Assembly: GCF_947489565.1 (NCBI RefSeq)
Contig: NZ_CANLEA010000004.1
Coordinates: 186,001-250,000 of the forward strand
DNA length: 64,000 nucleotides
Direction of reading: 5' to 3'
Origin: an uncultured Kordia sp.
GTDB lineage: Bacteria > Bacteroidota > Bacteroidia > Flavobacteriales > Flavobacteriaceae
Below, piece by piece: positions 34,074 through 42,727 of this stretch (the first letter of the stretch is position 1; each line of letters begins with the position of its first letter). The translations under genes were made by a program, and so were the position numbers. The notes under the pieces are model-generated. The model ran no database searches, was not told the origin of the DNA, and saw nothing but the letters and a program-made list of their open reading frames with translations.

Positions 34074-35552
34074 ATGAATGTACAAGTAACACACAATACG
34101 GCTAAAAATGGAATTGAAATTTTATTCTCTAATCCTGTTGAAACAGAATTAATAGATTTTTTACAAAAGTTAGGTTTTAAGCATCTTTTCAACAACTCAT
34201 TAAAATGGTATGCAGACTATCATCCTGCGCATGTAAACTTTGCTTACGATTTACAAAAAGCTATAGAAAATAATACCGATTGGAAATCAATTGACATAAA
34301 TCCATCATTTCAAATATCATTTACCAATATTGAAAATTTAAAGTTTTGTATTGCAGAGATACACATAAAAGTTGATCAAAAAATTATACAGCATGATTAT
34401 ATCATTTTCGAAAACTACAAAAGAGTAGCTAATGTGATTGCTGAACGCTTTGCTTATGGAAACTTCGGAAACATCGTTGAATCTATTACCATTTTACCAA
34501 GAAATTATAAACATAGAGCTAAGGTTTTGTTTTATCGAAAGAGAATTATACATTCTATAGAAAATGTGACTCAATTAATCAAATTTGAAAATTTTAATTC
34601 GCTTCATGAAAGAGATATAGTAAAGCTTCATAAGCATATCCATTATTTTAATGTCGCAATTGACAAACTAACAATCTTTAAAGAATGTAAAGATGAAATT
34701 CCTGAAGAGATAATCAATTTATTGATCGACGAATTAGAAAGAGGTAAAAAAATTATATATGAAAATCAACTTCAAGTATATTTTTCAAAATTAACAAGAT
34801 TGTATTTCAATTGTTATAAAAAACTAGAGATAGAAACTAGAGATATTATTGAAATCATCTTTCATCCTTTAGAGGAATTTTTAGATACATCAAAAGAATT
34901 TAAAACTATCGTAACGACGCTTGATTATTATGATTTTATAATACCTAATGTAATCGTCCCTAGTTTTGGTATTGATATTTTCAATAAAGGTTTTGTAGGA
35001 CCACAAGACTTATATGTTCTAAAAGATTTTTACCCTAATTTCTTTTTATTTGACTCAAAGAAAATCGATAATATTGAGGCATTAAATGCATTAGAAATAT
35101 ATCAAATTTCTCAGTTTGAAGAACCTAGTCGCCAAATAAAAGTTCCAGATTTTAAGATTGCTAATCAATGGGAGAATTATGGTTTGCTTCTTCTGGAACA
35201 GTTAGGATTTCCGACAGATTTGGAATATCCTTACGTCTATTTATACGATGTACATTACCAAATATCAACGCTAAAAGATATACTTCCTGATGAATATTCA
35301 TTTAATAAATACCATACTGTTATTCAAAATTATAGACCCTTAGGAGATTTACAAAAAGGAATTGAAATTATTAATGATCAGATTGAGTATAGATCTGAAA
35401 ACTTCTACACTGAAAAGCATAATTTTGAAAATGTTAGTTTTAGTGAGAATAATTATAATGAAATAAAGAATAGTTATACTGCTAAGATTATTAAAAAGCT
35501 AAAGAATTCTAAGAGTGTTATTGAGTTATATATTGAAAAAGTATCATCTTAA
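34074..35552 (+). CDS. large uncharacterised island protein
   Basis: The 492-residue protein has no signal or membrane helix. Residues 9-60 (NGIEILFSNPVETELIDFLQ, then a Trp-Tyr pair in SLKWYADYHPAHVNFAYDLQ) resemble the small GIEL-F...LK-GF-W...WYA domain found near the ends of conjugation-related and methylase proteins in Bacteroidota mobile elements. The remaining 430 residues are helical, Ile/Glu/Lys-rich and unrecognised. It is very AT-rich compared with the polysaccharide genes to its right, which fits island origin. A perfect palindrome overlaps its last codons. Function unknown. Confidence 0.65.
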   Translation: MNVQVTHNTAKNGIEILFSNPVETELIDFLQKLGFKHLFNNSLKWYADYHPAHVNFAYDLQKAIENNTDWKSIDINPSFQISFTNIENLKFCIAEIHIKVDQKIIQHDYIIFENYKRVANVIAERFAYGNFGNIVESITILPRNYKHRAKVLFYRKRIIHSIENVTQLIKFENFNSLHERDIVKLHKHIHYFNVAIDKLTIFKECKDEIPEEIINLLIDELERGKKIIYENQLQVYFSKLTRLYFNCYKKLEIETRDIIEIIFHPLEEFLDTSKEFKTIVTTLDYYDFIIPNVIVPSFGIDIFNKGFVGPQDLYVLKDFYPNFFLFDSKKIDNIEALNALEIYQISQFEEPSRQIKVPDFKIANQWENYGLLLLEQLGFPTDLEYPYVYLYDVHYQISTLKDILPDEYSFNKYHTVIQNYRPLGDLQKGIEIINDQIEYRSENFYTEKHNFENVSFSENNYNEIKNSYTAKIIKKLKNSKSVIELYIEKVSS

Positions 35553-35574
35553 TTATATAATTAAGATGATACTT
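35539..35574 (-). terminator. perfect 18-bp palindrome / terminator between convergent genes
   Basis: The 36 bp are a perfect palindrome with arms aagtatcatcttaattat and its complement. On the minus strand they are followed by a short T-run, so they can terminate transcription coming from the polysaccharide locus. The left arm includes the last codons and stop of the 492-residue gene. It also marks the approximate border between island and polysaccharide locus. Confidence 0.7.
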
Positions 35575-35692
35575 AAAAAAAGCTAAACAGACTTACTTTA
35601 CAAATAAAAATAAAGTGTTTTATTTTAAATTATACGGATAGAGAAGTCTAAGGAAATTTCTAAATAATGCTTAAAAAAGATATTCTTTCTGC

Positions 35693-37507
35693 TTATTTTT
35701 TAAAAAACTTCTTGACAGTTCCCTGAACAGCAAGGAAATACATCCCTGAAGACAAGTTACTTATATCTATTGTATTGCTAGAAATGAATTGAGTGTTACT
35801 TATTTCCTGTCCCAACATATTGTATATTTTAGTTTTTGTAATATCAAACTGAATTCCTTCAATCGAAATGTGATGAGTCGCAGGATTTGGGTAGATAGAA
35901 AAGGCTTTTAGTTCTTCATCTTCCAGCGTAAGTGTTGCAGTGTATTCAATTGCGCCAATATCTGGATTACTATCTCTTGTTGTATTAAAGAAATCAACAG
36001 TTGGCGTGTCTTGTAAAGCAGTAGAAGGATTTCTTGCTGGAGAAGTTTCTTGTAAGTTAAAATCGAAATTTGTTGCATCTACAAATAAAGGATCTACCAT
36101 TTGTGTGTTGACTTGCAACGATGCTACATTTGCATTTTCGTTAATAGTGCCTGTAGTTCCATAAATTATATTATCACGAACAACCAAACCTTCTGCAGCC
36201 GTTATAGGCGAAGCAATGGCAGATTTGCTTAAATTAGAATCTATGATACTAATGTTATTCAAAATTTTAACATCAACACCGCCATTGGCACTAATTCCAA
36301 TATTTCCACCATTATTACTAGAAGTAATACCTTCTGTAATAGATTTTGTGTAAGAATTGTAATAACACGTATTGTTGATAATATCTATTCTGTTTCCATC
36401 ATTGCTATGAACACCACTAAAACCATTGTAATAACATACGTTGTTTTGCACTAAAATTCTTCCATTTTCCCAATTTACTTTAATAGAACCATCAGTGTTG
36501 TATGTCGTTTCATTTCGTTGAAGTGAAATTCCTTTACCTTCATCAATATGTGGTGTAATGACCGTTTTTGTTGGAGCCCAAGAAAATTGTTCATTAAAAT
36601 TGTGATGTACTTTGTTTCGTAAAATTCGAATTCTGTAATCGTCACCTACTCTGGTACTTGTAGCCTTTGTTACGACCAAGCCGTGCGTACCCGAATACGA
36701 TCTTCTAGAACAGTAACTAATTTCATTTTCAATAATATCTACATCTTCCGCATCTGCAATTCGTAATCCACCACCAGGCATATAACTAATCGTATTGTTA
36801 CGAATAATAATATTTTCTACTTTGCTTGCATACAAACCTCTTGTATCAATGTATGAGGGTCTTTTAACATCCATTCCACCAATATCAGTGTAGATTTCTC
36901 CGTCAGCCACAGAGTTTGCGACACAATTGCTTACACAATCTTGATCTCTGTATTTGATATCTGATAGTAACGGAGCATTTACATCAGCAGTTGTATCCCC
37001 ATCAATGTATACAAATTGTAGGGCGTTTGCTGTTGTTAATGGAATGTTGCTATTTCCTTGAATGTTTAAATCTTCAATGATAACATAACTCGAATTGAAC
37101 ATTCTAAATATATTACCTCCATCACCTTTTAGTATGGTATTGCTATCATATCCTTTGATAGTGATGTATTTTGCAGGTTCGCCATTCATTGGTGGCGTTC
37201 CGTCTAAATTGTTTATCAATATTGTATTTTCAGCATGCCACAAATGTGGGTCGTTTGGAGCATTATACGCATAACTTTCGTTGTAACTTGTGTTGGAATA
37301 TTCTCCAATGATAAAAAGTGTATCTCCGCCAGTAAGTAATCCTAAAACAGTACTGTTTATGTTTTTGAAAGCAGTTGCAGGCGTTGATCCATTGTTGGAA
37401 TCATTGCCATTTTCTTGGTCTACGTAATAATTTGTTTGTGCATAACTATTTATCAAACACAAAAGAGAAAATAAGGTAATTAGGTTTTTTATGCTAATAG
37501 TACTCAT
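35693..37507 (-). CDS. secreted right-handed beta-helix protein with T9SS tail
   Basis: The 604-residue protein has a signal peptide (to about SYAQ24). It opens with the DUF1565-like YYVDQENGNDSNNGST. A long parallel beta-helix follows (about 90-490), with repeated short Asn/Val/Ile-rich turns (IIRNNTISYMPGGGLRIADA; VDIIENEIS; RIDIINNTCYYN). The C-terminal T9SS sorting domain (about 528-604) starts FSIYPNPATHHISI. Beta-helix proteins in such loci are often polysaccharide lyases or hydrolases, but I see no diagnostic catalytic motif. It is the last gene of the locus. Confidence 0.8.
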   Translation of the reverse strand: MSTISIKNLITLFSLLCLINSYAQTNYYVDQENGNDSNNGSTPATAFKNINSTVLGLLTGGDTLFIIGEYSNTSYNESYAYNAPNDPHLWHAENTILINNLDGTPPMNGEPAKYITIKGYDSNTILKGDGGNIFRMFNSSYVIIEDLNIQGNSNIPLTTANALQFVYIDGDTTADVNAPLLSDIKYRDQDCVSNCVANSVADGEIYTDIGGMDVKRPSYIDTRGLYASKVENIIIRNNTISYMPGGGLRIADAEDVDIIENEISYCSRRSYSGTHGLVVTKATSTRVGDDYRIRILRNKVHHNFNEQFSWAPTKTVITPHIDEGKGISLQRNETTYNTDGSIKVNWENGRILVQNNVCYYNGFSGVHSNDGNRIDIINNTCYYNSYTKSITEGITSSNNGGNIGISANGGVDVKILNNISIIDSNLSKSAIASPITAAEGLVVRDNIIYGTTGTINENANVASLQVNTQMVDPLFVDATNFDFNLQETSPARNPSTALQDTPTVDFFNTTRDSNPDIGAIEYTATLTLEDEELKAFSIYPNPATHHISIEGIQFDITKTKIYNMLGQEISNTQFISSNTIDISNLSSGMYFLAVQGTVKKFFKK

Positions 37508-37518
37508 AATAGTCTTTA

Positions 37519-39108
37519 TTAAGAAAAATATATAAAGGTTGTAATTACAATAAAAATAATGGCTACTCCAAATAGTTTAGCATATTGCCATGGTGTAATG
37601 TCTACTTCTTTTGTAAATTTTTGTTCGTAAGCAATTTCACGTGGCGAAAATTTACCAATCAACAACATAATAACAATGTTGATGATGAATAGTATTGCCA
37701 TAACATGTAAAAAATGTGGATAGTTATTCTTTCCAAAAACGTATGGTTTTAATACGAATTGACTTATAATATACAAAATTGCTCCTAAAATAATAGCAAT
37801 ATTTGCCGCTTTTGCAGGAACGTGCTTTGTAAGATACCCTACAATGATAATCGTTAAAATAGGAATGCTATAACAACCATTAACTTCTTGTAAATATCCA
37901 AAAAGACCATTAGGTGCGTATGCAATGAATGGTGCTACAACCATTGCCAATACTGCCAAAAGCACGCCAAATAGTTTACCTGCTTTTACAATTTGTTTTT
38001 CATTGGCTTCTTTGTTGATGAATTCTTTATAAATATCAACTCCAAAAAGTGTTACTGAGCTGTTTAATGCACTGTTGAACGAACTCAAAATTGCACCAAA
38101 TAATACAGCAGCAAAGAAACCAACTAATGATGCTGGCAATACTTTTGTCACCAATTCAGGATACGCTTCGTCAGCATTTGCTAAGTTTCCTTGAAAGATG
38201 TGAAATGCAATGATTCCAGGGACAACAACAATTAAAGGGCCTAATATTTTTATAAATGACGCGAAGATTAACCCTTTTTGTCCTTCTTTTAAATTTTTAG
38301 CACCTAATGCACGTTGAATGATTGCTTGATTGGTTCCCCAATAAAATAATTGAACCAACATCATTCCTGTAAAGATTGTTGCAAATGGGATGGATGATTC
38401 TTGATTTCCGATAGCATTGAATTTTTCAGGATTTTCAGCCAGTAAAGTTGATATTCCCTCAGATAGACTTCCATTTCCAATATAGGTAAGCCCGAAATAC
38501 GGAATCATTAAACCTCCGATGAGCAATCCAACAGCATTGATAGTATCAGAAACGGCTACCGCTTTTAATCCGCCAAAAATAGCATAGATAGAACCCACAA
38601 TTCCAATAAAAAAAATAGTACCCCAAAGCGCAGCTGTTTTAGAGATTCCCAATATTTCCGGGACATCAAACATACTGTTAATTGCTAATGCACCAGAATA
38701 CAATACGATAGGTAATAGTACAACTACATATCCTGTTAAAAATAATCCAGAAGTTAATGCTTTGGTCGTTTTGTTGTAACGACGTTCTAAAAATGTTGGA
38801 ATCGTTGCAATACCACCTTTTAGATATCTTGGCAGAAGAAATATCGCTGTAAGTACCATGGCAATAGCTGCTAAAGTTTCCCAAGCCATAACCAAAATTC
38901 CTTCTTTATATGCTGAACCATTGAGTCCTACAATTTGTTCTGTAGAAAGATTTGTCAATAGTAACGAACCAGCAATCACGATTCCCGTAAGGCTTCTTCC
39001 TCCTAAAAAATAACCATCCGAAGAAGTTTCGTCCGTTGAACGCGTTGCATAATACGATATAATTGCTACTAAAGCTGTAAAACCAACAAAAGAAAGTATT
39101 TGAAGCAT
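37519..39108 (-). CDS. sodium:solute symporter (SSS/SGLT family)
   Basis: This 529-residue inner-membrane transporter has about 14 hydrophobic helices and typical family segments: YFLGGRSLTGIVIAGSLLLT with NLSTEQIVGLNG early, and LFGAILSSFNSALNSSVTLF in the sodium-site helix. SGLT-type members in polysaccharide loci import monosaccharides released in the periplasm, so it may carry xylose or another product of this locus. It lies 87 bp behind the neighbouring carbohydrate-binding gene, beyond a terminator, and 11 bp before the beta-helix gene. Confidence 0.88.
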   Translation of the reverse strand: MLQILSFVGFTALVAIISYYATRSTDETSSDGYFLGGRSLTGIVIAGSLLLTNLSTEQIVGLNGSAYKEGILVMAWETLAAIAMVLTAIFLLPRYLKGGIATIPTFLERRYNKTTKALTSGLFLTGYVVVLLPIVLYSGALAINSMFDVPEILGISKTAALWGTIFFIGIVGSIYAIFGGLKAVAVSDTINAVGLLIGGLMIPYFGLTYIGNGSLSEGISTLLAENPEKFNAIGNQESSIPFATIFTGMMLVQLFYWGTNQAIIQRALGAKNLKEGQKGLIFASFIKILGPLIVVVPGIIAFHIFQGNLANADEAYPELVTKVLPASLVGFFAAVLFGAILSSFNSALNSSVTLFGVDIYKEFINKEANEKQIVKAGKLFGVLLAVLAMVVAPFIAYAPNGLFGYLQEVNGCYSIPILTIIIVGYLTKHVPAKAANIAIILGAILYIISQFVLKPYVFGKNNYPHFLHVMAILFIINIVIMLLIGKFSPREIAYEQKFTKEVDITPWQYAKLFGVAIIFIVITTFIYFS

Positions 39109-39135
39109 GTACTAAATATTTAAGATTTAAAAAAA

Positions 39136-39171
39136 GATAGCAGAGATTATTACCAAGGAATCTCTGCTATC
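39136..39171 (-). terminator. strong terminator inside the polysaccharide locus
   Basis: A 13-bp perfect stem (gatagcagagatt / aatctctgctatc) with a 10-nt loop is followed on the minus strand by seven T. It separates the T9SS carbohydrate-binding gene from the SSS transporter gene, so the last two genes need either read-through or their own promoter. Confidence 0.88.
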
Positions 39172-39195
39172 AGGGGGCAATTAACTATCAGAAAA

Positions 39196-40440
39196 TCAAT
39201 CTTTAATGAGCTTTTTAACGGAAACTCCACCGCTATTTGTTGTAATTTTCACCATGTACATTCCTGTACGTAAGCTGGAAGTATTGATGCTTGAGTTATT
39301 CGTTGTGTTTATAACTCGCTGTCCTGTGATATTGAAGATTTCAATAGTTTTAATATTATTTTCACTATAGATAAACAATTCGTTTTTTACGGGATTTGGA
39401 TACATTGTAAAGCTTGGTGCACTTTCAAATGATGCATTGCTTAAAGTTGTGTATGTAAAGCTTGCCGTAACATTATCAAACATTACAACATCACCAGTTA
39501 AAGCATTAGATGCCGAACGTACTTTTAGTCGATATTGAATTTGATTAAATGTATTTGTAATTGGTTTGTTAAAGCTCACTTCTTCCCAAGCATCAGCTGC
39601 TGTAATAGTATAAGTTCCTGTATTACTTCCTGTGATTTTGACTCCAGCAGCATCAAATAAATCATACGTAATTTGTACTTGTATACCAGCTCTGCTAGCG
39701 CGAACCCAAAATGTACTATTGATTTCTTGAGGGTTTACTTCCATACCAAAATCATATATACTATTTTCTAAAAATTGATTAGCAGTTTGGTCAGCAGTAA
39801 AAGTCAATACACCAGATTGCGTTCCTTCCTGCGGAGACATTGTTGAAAAAGAAGCCGCTGCCTCTCCACCAGAAGCTGTCCAACTAGAAGACGCTTCAAA
39901 ATCAGGATTACTTACCCACATATCTTCTACAATCGTGTTTAAAATAATAACTTGATCTATTTTTAACGTTCCACTCATTCCAAACGTATTTCCTTGTTTT
40001 ACGCGAATTCCCACTCTATCAATCGTTCCCATGTTATCAGGATTTGTTGGAATTGGCAAATCGATGGTAGAAAATCCTGATCCAGAAGTTACTATTGGCA
40101 TGGTAAAATCAGTACGTTCTCCTTGACCAGCACTTTGATTTCCTGTATCATAATTAATAACTTGCCAAAGATCATTATTGGTTGCATTTTCTACTACAAT
40201 ACGAAGAATGGTATAATTTGCTTCTACAAGGTTTAATCCGTCTGGAGTACGAATTTGTTGAAATCCGCCTGTCCAACCAGTACAATCTAACGATCCGCCA
40301 GGTGCTGGAACGTCGAAAGAACCGATTCCTCCTTGCGTAAATCCTTCTACATTACCCGTAGTGTTAAAGTTGTAGACAACGTTTTGCGAAAAGGCAAAAA
40401 GTGGTACAAGTATGCATAATAAAAGTGTAATTTTTTTCAT
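39196..40440 (-). CDS. secreted carbohydrate-binding protein with T9SS tail
   Basis: The 414-residue protein has a signal peptide (MKKITLLLCILVPLFAFSQ). Two beta-sandwich regions follow: residues 20-165 (VVYNFNTTGNVEGFTQGG) and 172-325 (NPDFEASSSWTASGGEAAAS, a CBM4/9-like start). A T9SS sorting domain (about 340-414) begins FTMYPNPVKNELFIYS and ends KKLIKD. No catalytic residues are apparent, so it is probably a non-catalytic glycan-binding protein exported to the cell surface. It precedes the internal terminator. Confidence 0.78.
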   Translation of the reverse strand: MKKITLLLCILVPLFAFSQNVVYNFNTTGNVEGFTQGGIGSFDVPAPGGSLDCTGWTGGFQQIRTPDGLNLVEANYTILRIVVENATNNDLWQVINYDTGNQSAGQGERTDFTMPIVTSGSGFSTIDLPIPTNPDNMGTIDRVGIRVKQGNTFGMSGTLKIDQVIILNTIVEDMWVSNPDFEASSSWTASGGEAAASFSTMSPQEGTQSGVLTFTADQTANQFLENSIYDFGMEVNPQEINSTFWVRASRAGIQVQITYDLFDAAGVKITGSNTGTYTITAADAWEEVSFNKPITNTFNQIQYRLKVRSASNALTGDVVMFDNVTASFTYTTLSNASFESAPSFTMYPNPVKNELFIYSENNIKTIEIFNITGQRVINTTNNSSINTSSLRTGMYMVKITTNSGGVSVKKLIKD

Positions 40441-40455
40441 AATGAAGTCTATTAA

Positions 40456-42321
40456 TTATTTTTTGATGAGTATTTTTTGGCATTGACTTGAATTGTCAAT
40501 AAAGGTTGCTTTAAGAATGTATAATCCGTTTGAATAGTTCTTTATGCTAAAAGACGTAGTCCTTGTTGTTATTAGTTTTTCGCCTTCAATAGTATATAAT
40601 TCTAGGTTTAGAAGTTGTTTAGTTGTTTGTATATGCAAATAATCACGTGCGGGATTTGGGTAAATAATGAGCGTGTTTTGGTTGTCTATGTGTTGAATTG
40701 ATAATACTTGCGATTCCACTTCTTGTACTTGAAAATCATCAAAGAAGTAATTTCCTGTATCCTTACCAACTAAAACTTGAAATTGTAAAGCAGTCGTATT
40801 TGCTGGAACGGTATATGTGTAATTATGAATTCCATACGCCGTTGAAGATAAATCGAAAGTGTTAGATGTTGTTAACTGCGAAGCTCCGTTTACTGTTGCT
40901 TTGAGACGTATTTTAAATTGTTGTGTATTGGTACTTGCTTTTGCTTTGCATGAAAAAGTAAATGTTTTTCCTGCTAAAGAAGCATCAGAAACCACTTGGT
41001 TTCTCAGAACTGCCTGCCCAAATCCTGAACCTGCATTGGTAACATCCACTTTTAAAGAAGTGCTACTATTATAGCTTTGTGCAGCTTCTGCATTGGTTAG
41101 AGAAGCAGTTACAGCAGTTTGTGTCCATATACTCCAATCATTGTTAAATCCGCATTCAACATCAGCATTTGCAATAATTCCCGAAGTCAAACAATCAATT
41201 CCCAATACTGCATTTCGTACGTCAGTAACCCAATTCCTGTTGGTTACTTTGTAAATAGTTTTATTAGATTTTTCACCAGCATCCCAAACAGTAAAGGCAA
41301 AACCTCTATTAATTGCTGCTTCTGCCACATATTCATGATAAGCTACACGTGACGCATTATCGGGTCCGCCATCTGTTCCATAAGTTTGGTTGAAATAATT
41401 GTATCCACCTTCATTATCTGCTCCAAATTCACCCAATAACACAGGAATATTGTTGGTTTGCGACCAAGTCAATACGTTGTCAAAATGTGTGTCGACGGAG
41501 TTTTTATCAGCCGTAGTTCCCCAAGAAAAATTGTTGTGTTGTGGTTTGGAAGAACTTGTAAAACTGAATGGTTTGTAGTAATGAAAAGTCGCAATTAAAT
41601 AATTATCACTATTTAAAAATGTACTAGACATTTGCAAAGGCGCTTCCCATGAGTTCAGTCCACCACCATTTACAATCACATTTCGAGTTGAATTTGTAGT
41701 ACGAATAATTGAAAGAATGTCTGCATTTACAACATCAACTTCTGTCGCTGACATGCTAAAGTAGGCTTCGTTCATAATTTCAAAAAGGAGGTTTTCAGAT
41801 TTATTTTGAAATCGTACTGAAATATCACGCCAAATTGCTCGAAAGCGATCTTCAGCAGCCAAACGGTCATTTCCAGTTTTGTAATGCGAACTTGAAGCAT
41901 CATAACTTTCCCAAAACCAGTGATCGCCATGTACATCAATAATTGCTACCAAGCCTTTACTCAATGCCCAATCAACTACTTCTTCAATTCTGTCCAAATA
42001 TGAAGTATTTACTGAATAATCCGTATCTGAACCAATATAGTTTCCTGTGATAGCGTCTGTATATGCTACACTTGCTAAAGTAGTCGTTTGCTTGTCGAAA
42101 CGAATCGGAATACGAACGGTTTTAAAACCTACCGCAGCAGTATCATCAAAGTAACTTTCTTCAACTGCAGGCGCCCAATTCCCTTCATACGGAGCGCTTA
42201 ATACATTTCCCAAATTGATACCTCTGCCCATGCTAGCCACCATTTGTTGTGGAGTCGCTTGTGCAAAGACACACACAGGAAGTGTCAAACAAAATACAAA
42301 TATGTAAAAAATGAAACGCAT
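40456..42321 (-). CDS. GH5 glycoside hydrolase with CBM and T9SS tail
   Basis: The 621-residue protein has a signal peptide (to about FAQ21). A GH5 catalytic domain (about 25-365) carries acid/base Glu185 in FEIMNEAYF and nucleophile Glu298 in VLLGEFGAD; it opens with MGRGINLGNVLSAPYEGNWA, typical of endo-glucanase/mannanase/xylanase-type GH5. A CBM4/9-like beta-sandwich (about 385-535) and a T9SS sorting domain (about 550-621; IYPNPARDYLHI ... KILIKK) follow. It probably cuts a beta-1,4-linked backbone outside the cell; the exact glycan cannot be read from the sequence. Confidence 0.9.
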   Translation of the reverse strand: MRFIFYIFVFCLTLPVCVFAQATPQQMVASMGRGINLGNVLSAPYEGNWAPAVEESYFDDTAAVGFKTVRIPIRFDKQTTTLASVAYTDAITGNYIGSDTDYSVNTSYLDRIEEVVDWALSKGLVAIIDVHGDHWFWESYDASSSHYKTGNDRLAAEDRFRAIWRDISVRFQNKSENLLFEIMNEAYFSMSATEVDVVNADILSIIRTTNSTRNVIVNGGGLNSWEAPLQMSSTFLNSDNYLIATFHYYKPFSFTSSSKPQHNNFSWGTTADKNSVDTHFDNVLTWSQTNNIPVLLGEFGADNEGGYNYFNQTYGTDGGPDNASRVAYHEYVAEAAINRGFAFTVWDAGEKSNKTIYKVTNRNWVTDVRNAVLGIDCLTSGIIANADVECGFNNDWSIWTQTAVTASLTNAEAAQSYNSSTSLKVDVTNAGSGFGQAVLRNQVVSDASLAGKTFTFSCKAKASTNTQQFKIRLKATVNGASQLTTSNTFDLSSTAYGIHNYTYTVPANTTALQFQVLVGKDTGNYFFDDFQVQEVESQVLSIQHIDNQNTLIIYPNPARDYLHIQTTKQLLNLELYTIEGEKLITTRTTSFSIKNYSNGLYILKATFIDNSSQCQKILIKK

Positions 42322-42336
42322 GTTGTGAGTTGTGAA

Positions 42337-42699
42337 TTAGTTTTTATTTTTTTTCTGTTTTCTTGCTTTGCTTCTCGCTTTTCGCTGTTCTTTAGTTAGT
42401 ACATTTTGCGAAACTTCTTTTCCTGCGGCTTTGTTCAATTCCTTAACTTTTGCTTTCAAAGCATCTTTATCGTTCATCTCTTTACGAGCTACTTTAATCG
42501 CTTTTAGTTTTTTGATTTCAATCGCTATTATTTCTTTCTTTTGTGCTTCTGAAAGTGCTAAAGAAGCATCAATACTTGTAATTTGCGTATTAATTTTTTC
42601 AATCTTCTTTTCTGCTTTCGCAACCATCTTTTTGTTTTGTCCAACAGCAATCATCGTTAGACTTAAAAAGATAATACATGTACATAGGAATTGTTTCAT
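42337..42699 (-). CDS. small secreted lysine-rich helical protein
   Basis: The 120-residue protein has a signal peptide (MKQFLCTCIIFLSLTMIAVGQ). A helical coiled segment (about 25-85) and a very basic end (NVLTKEQRKARSKARKQKKN) follow. It has the size and helical make-up of periplasmic Spy/CpxP-like proteins (LSEAQKKEIIAIEIKKLKA), a loose resemblance only. It lies 15 bp before the GH5 gene and 28 bp after the Calx-beta lipoprotein gene. The basic tail may bind the anionic, sulfated glycan; that is a guess. Confidence 0.7.
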   Translation of the reverse strand: MKQFLCTCIIFLSLTMIAVGQNKKMVAKAEKKIEKINTQITSIDASLALSEAQKKEIIAIEIKKLKAIKVARKEMNDKDALKAKVKELNKAAGKEVSQNVLTKEQRKARSKARKQKKNKN

Positions 42700-42727
42700 T
42701 GTGTTATATTTAATGTTAATTTACTTG

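Noticed and set aside
35693-37507. Assignment of the beta-helix protein as a PL6 alginate lyase
   Set aside because: The fold fits, but I cannot see the characteristic PL6 calcium and Lys/Arg catalytic motifs, and no other alginate genes are in the locus.
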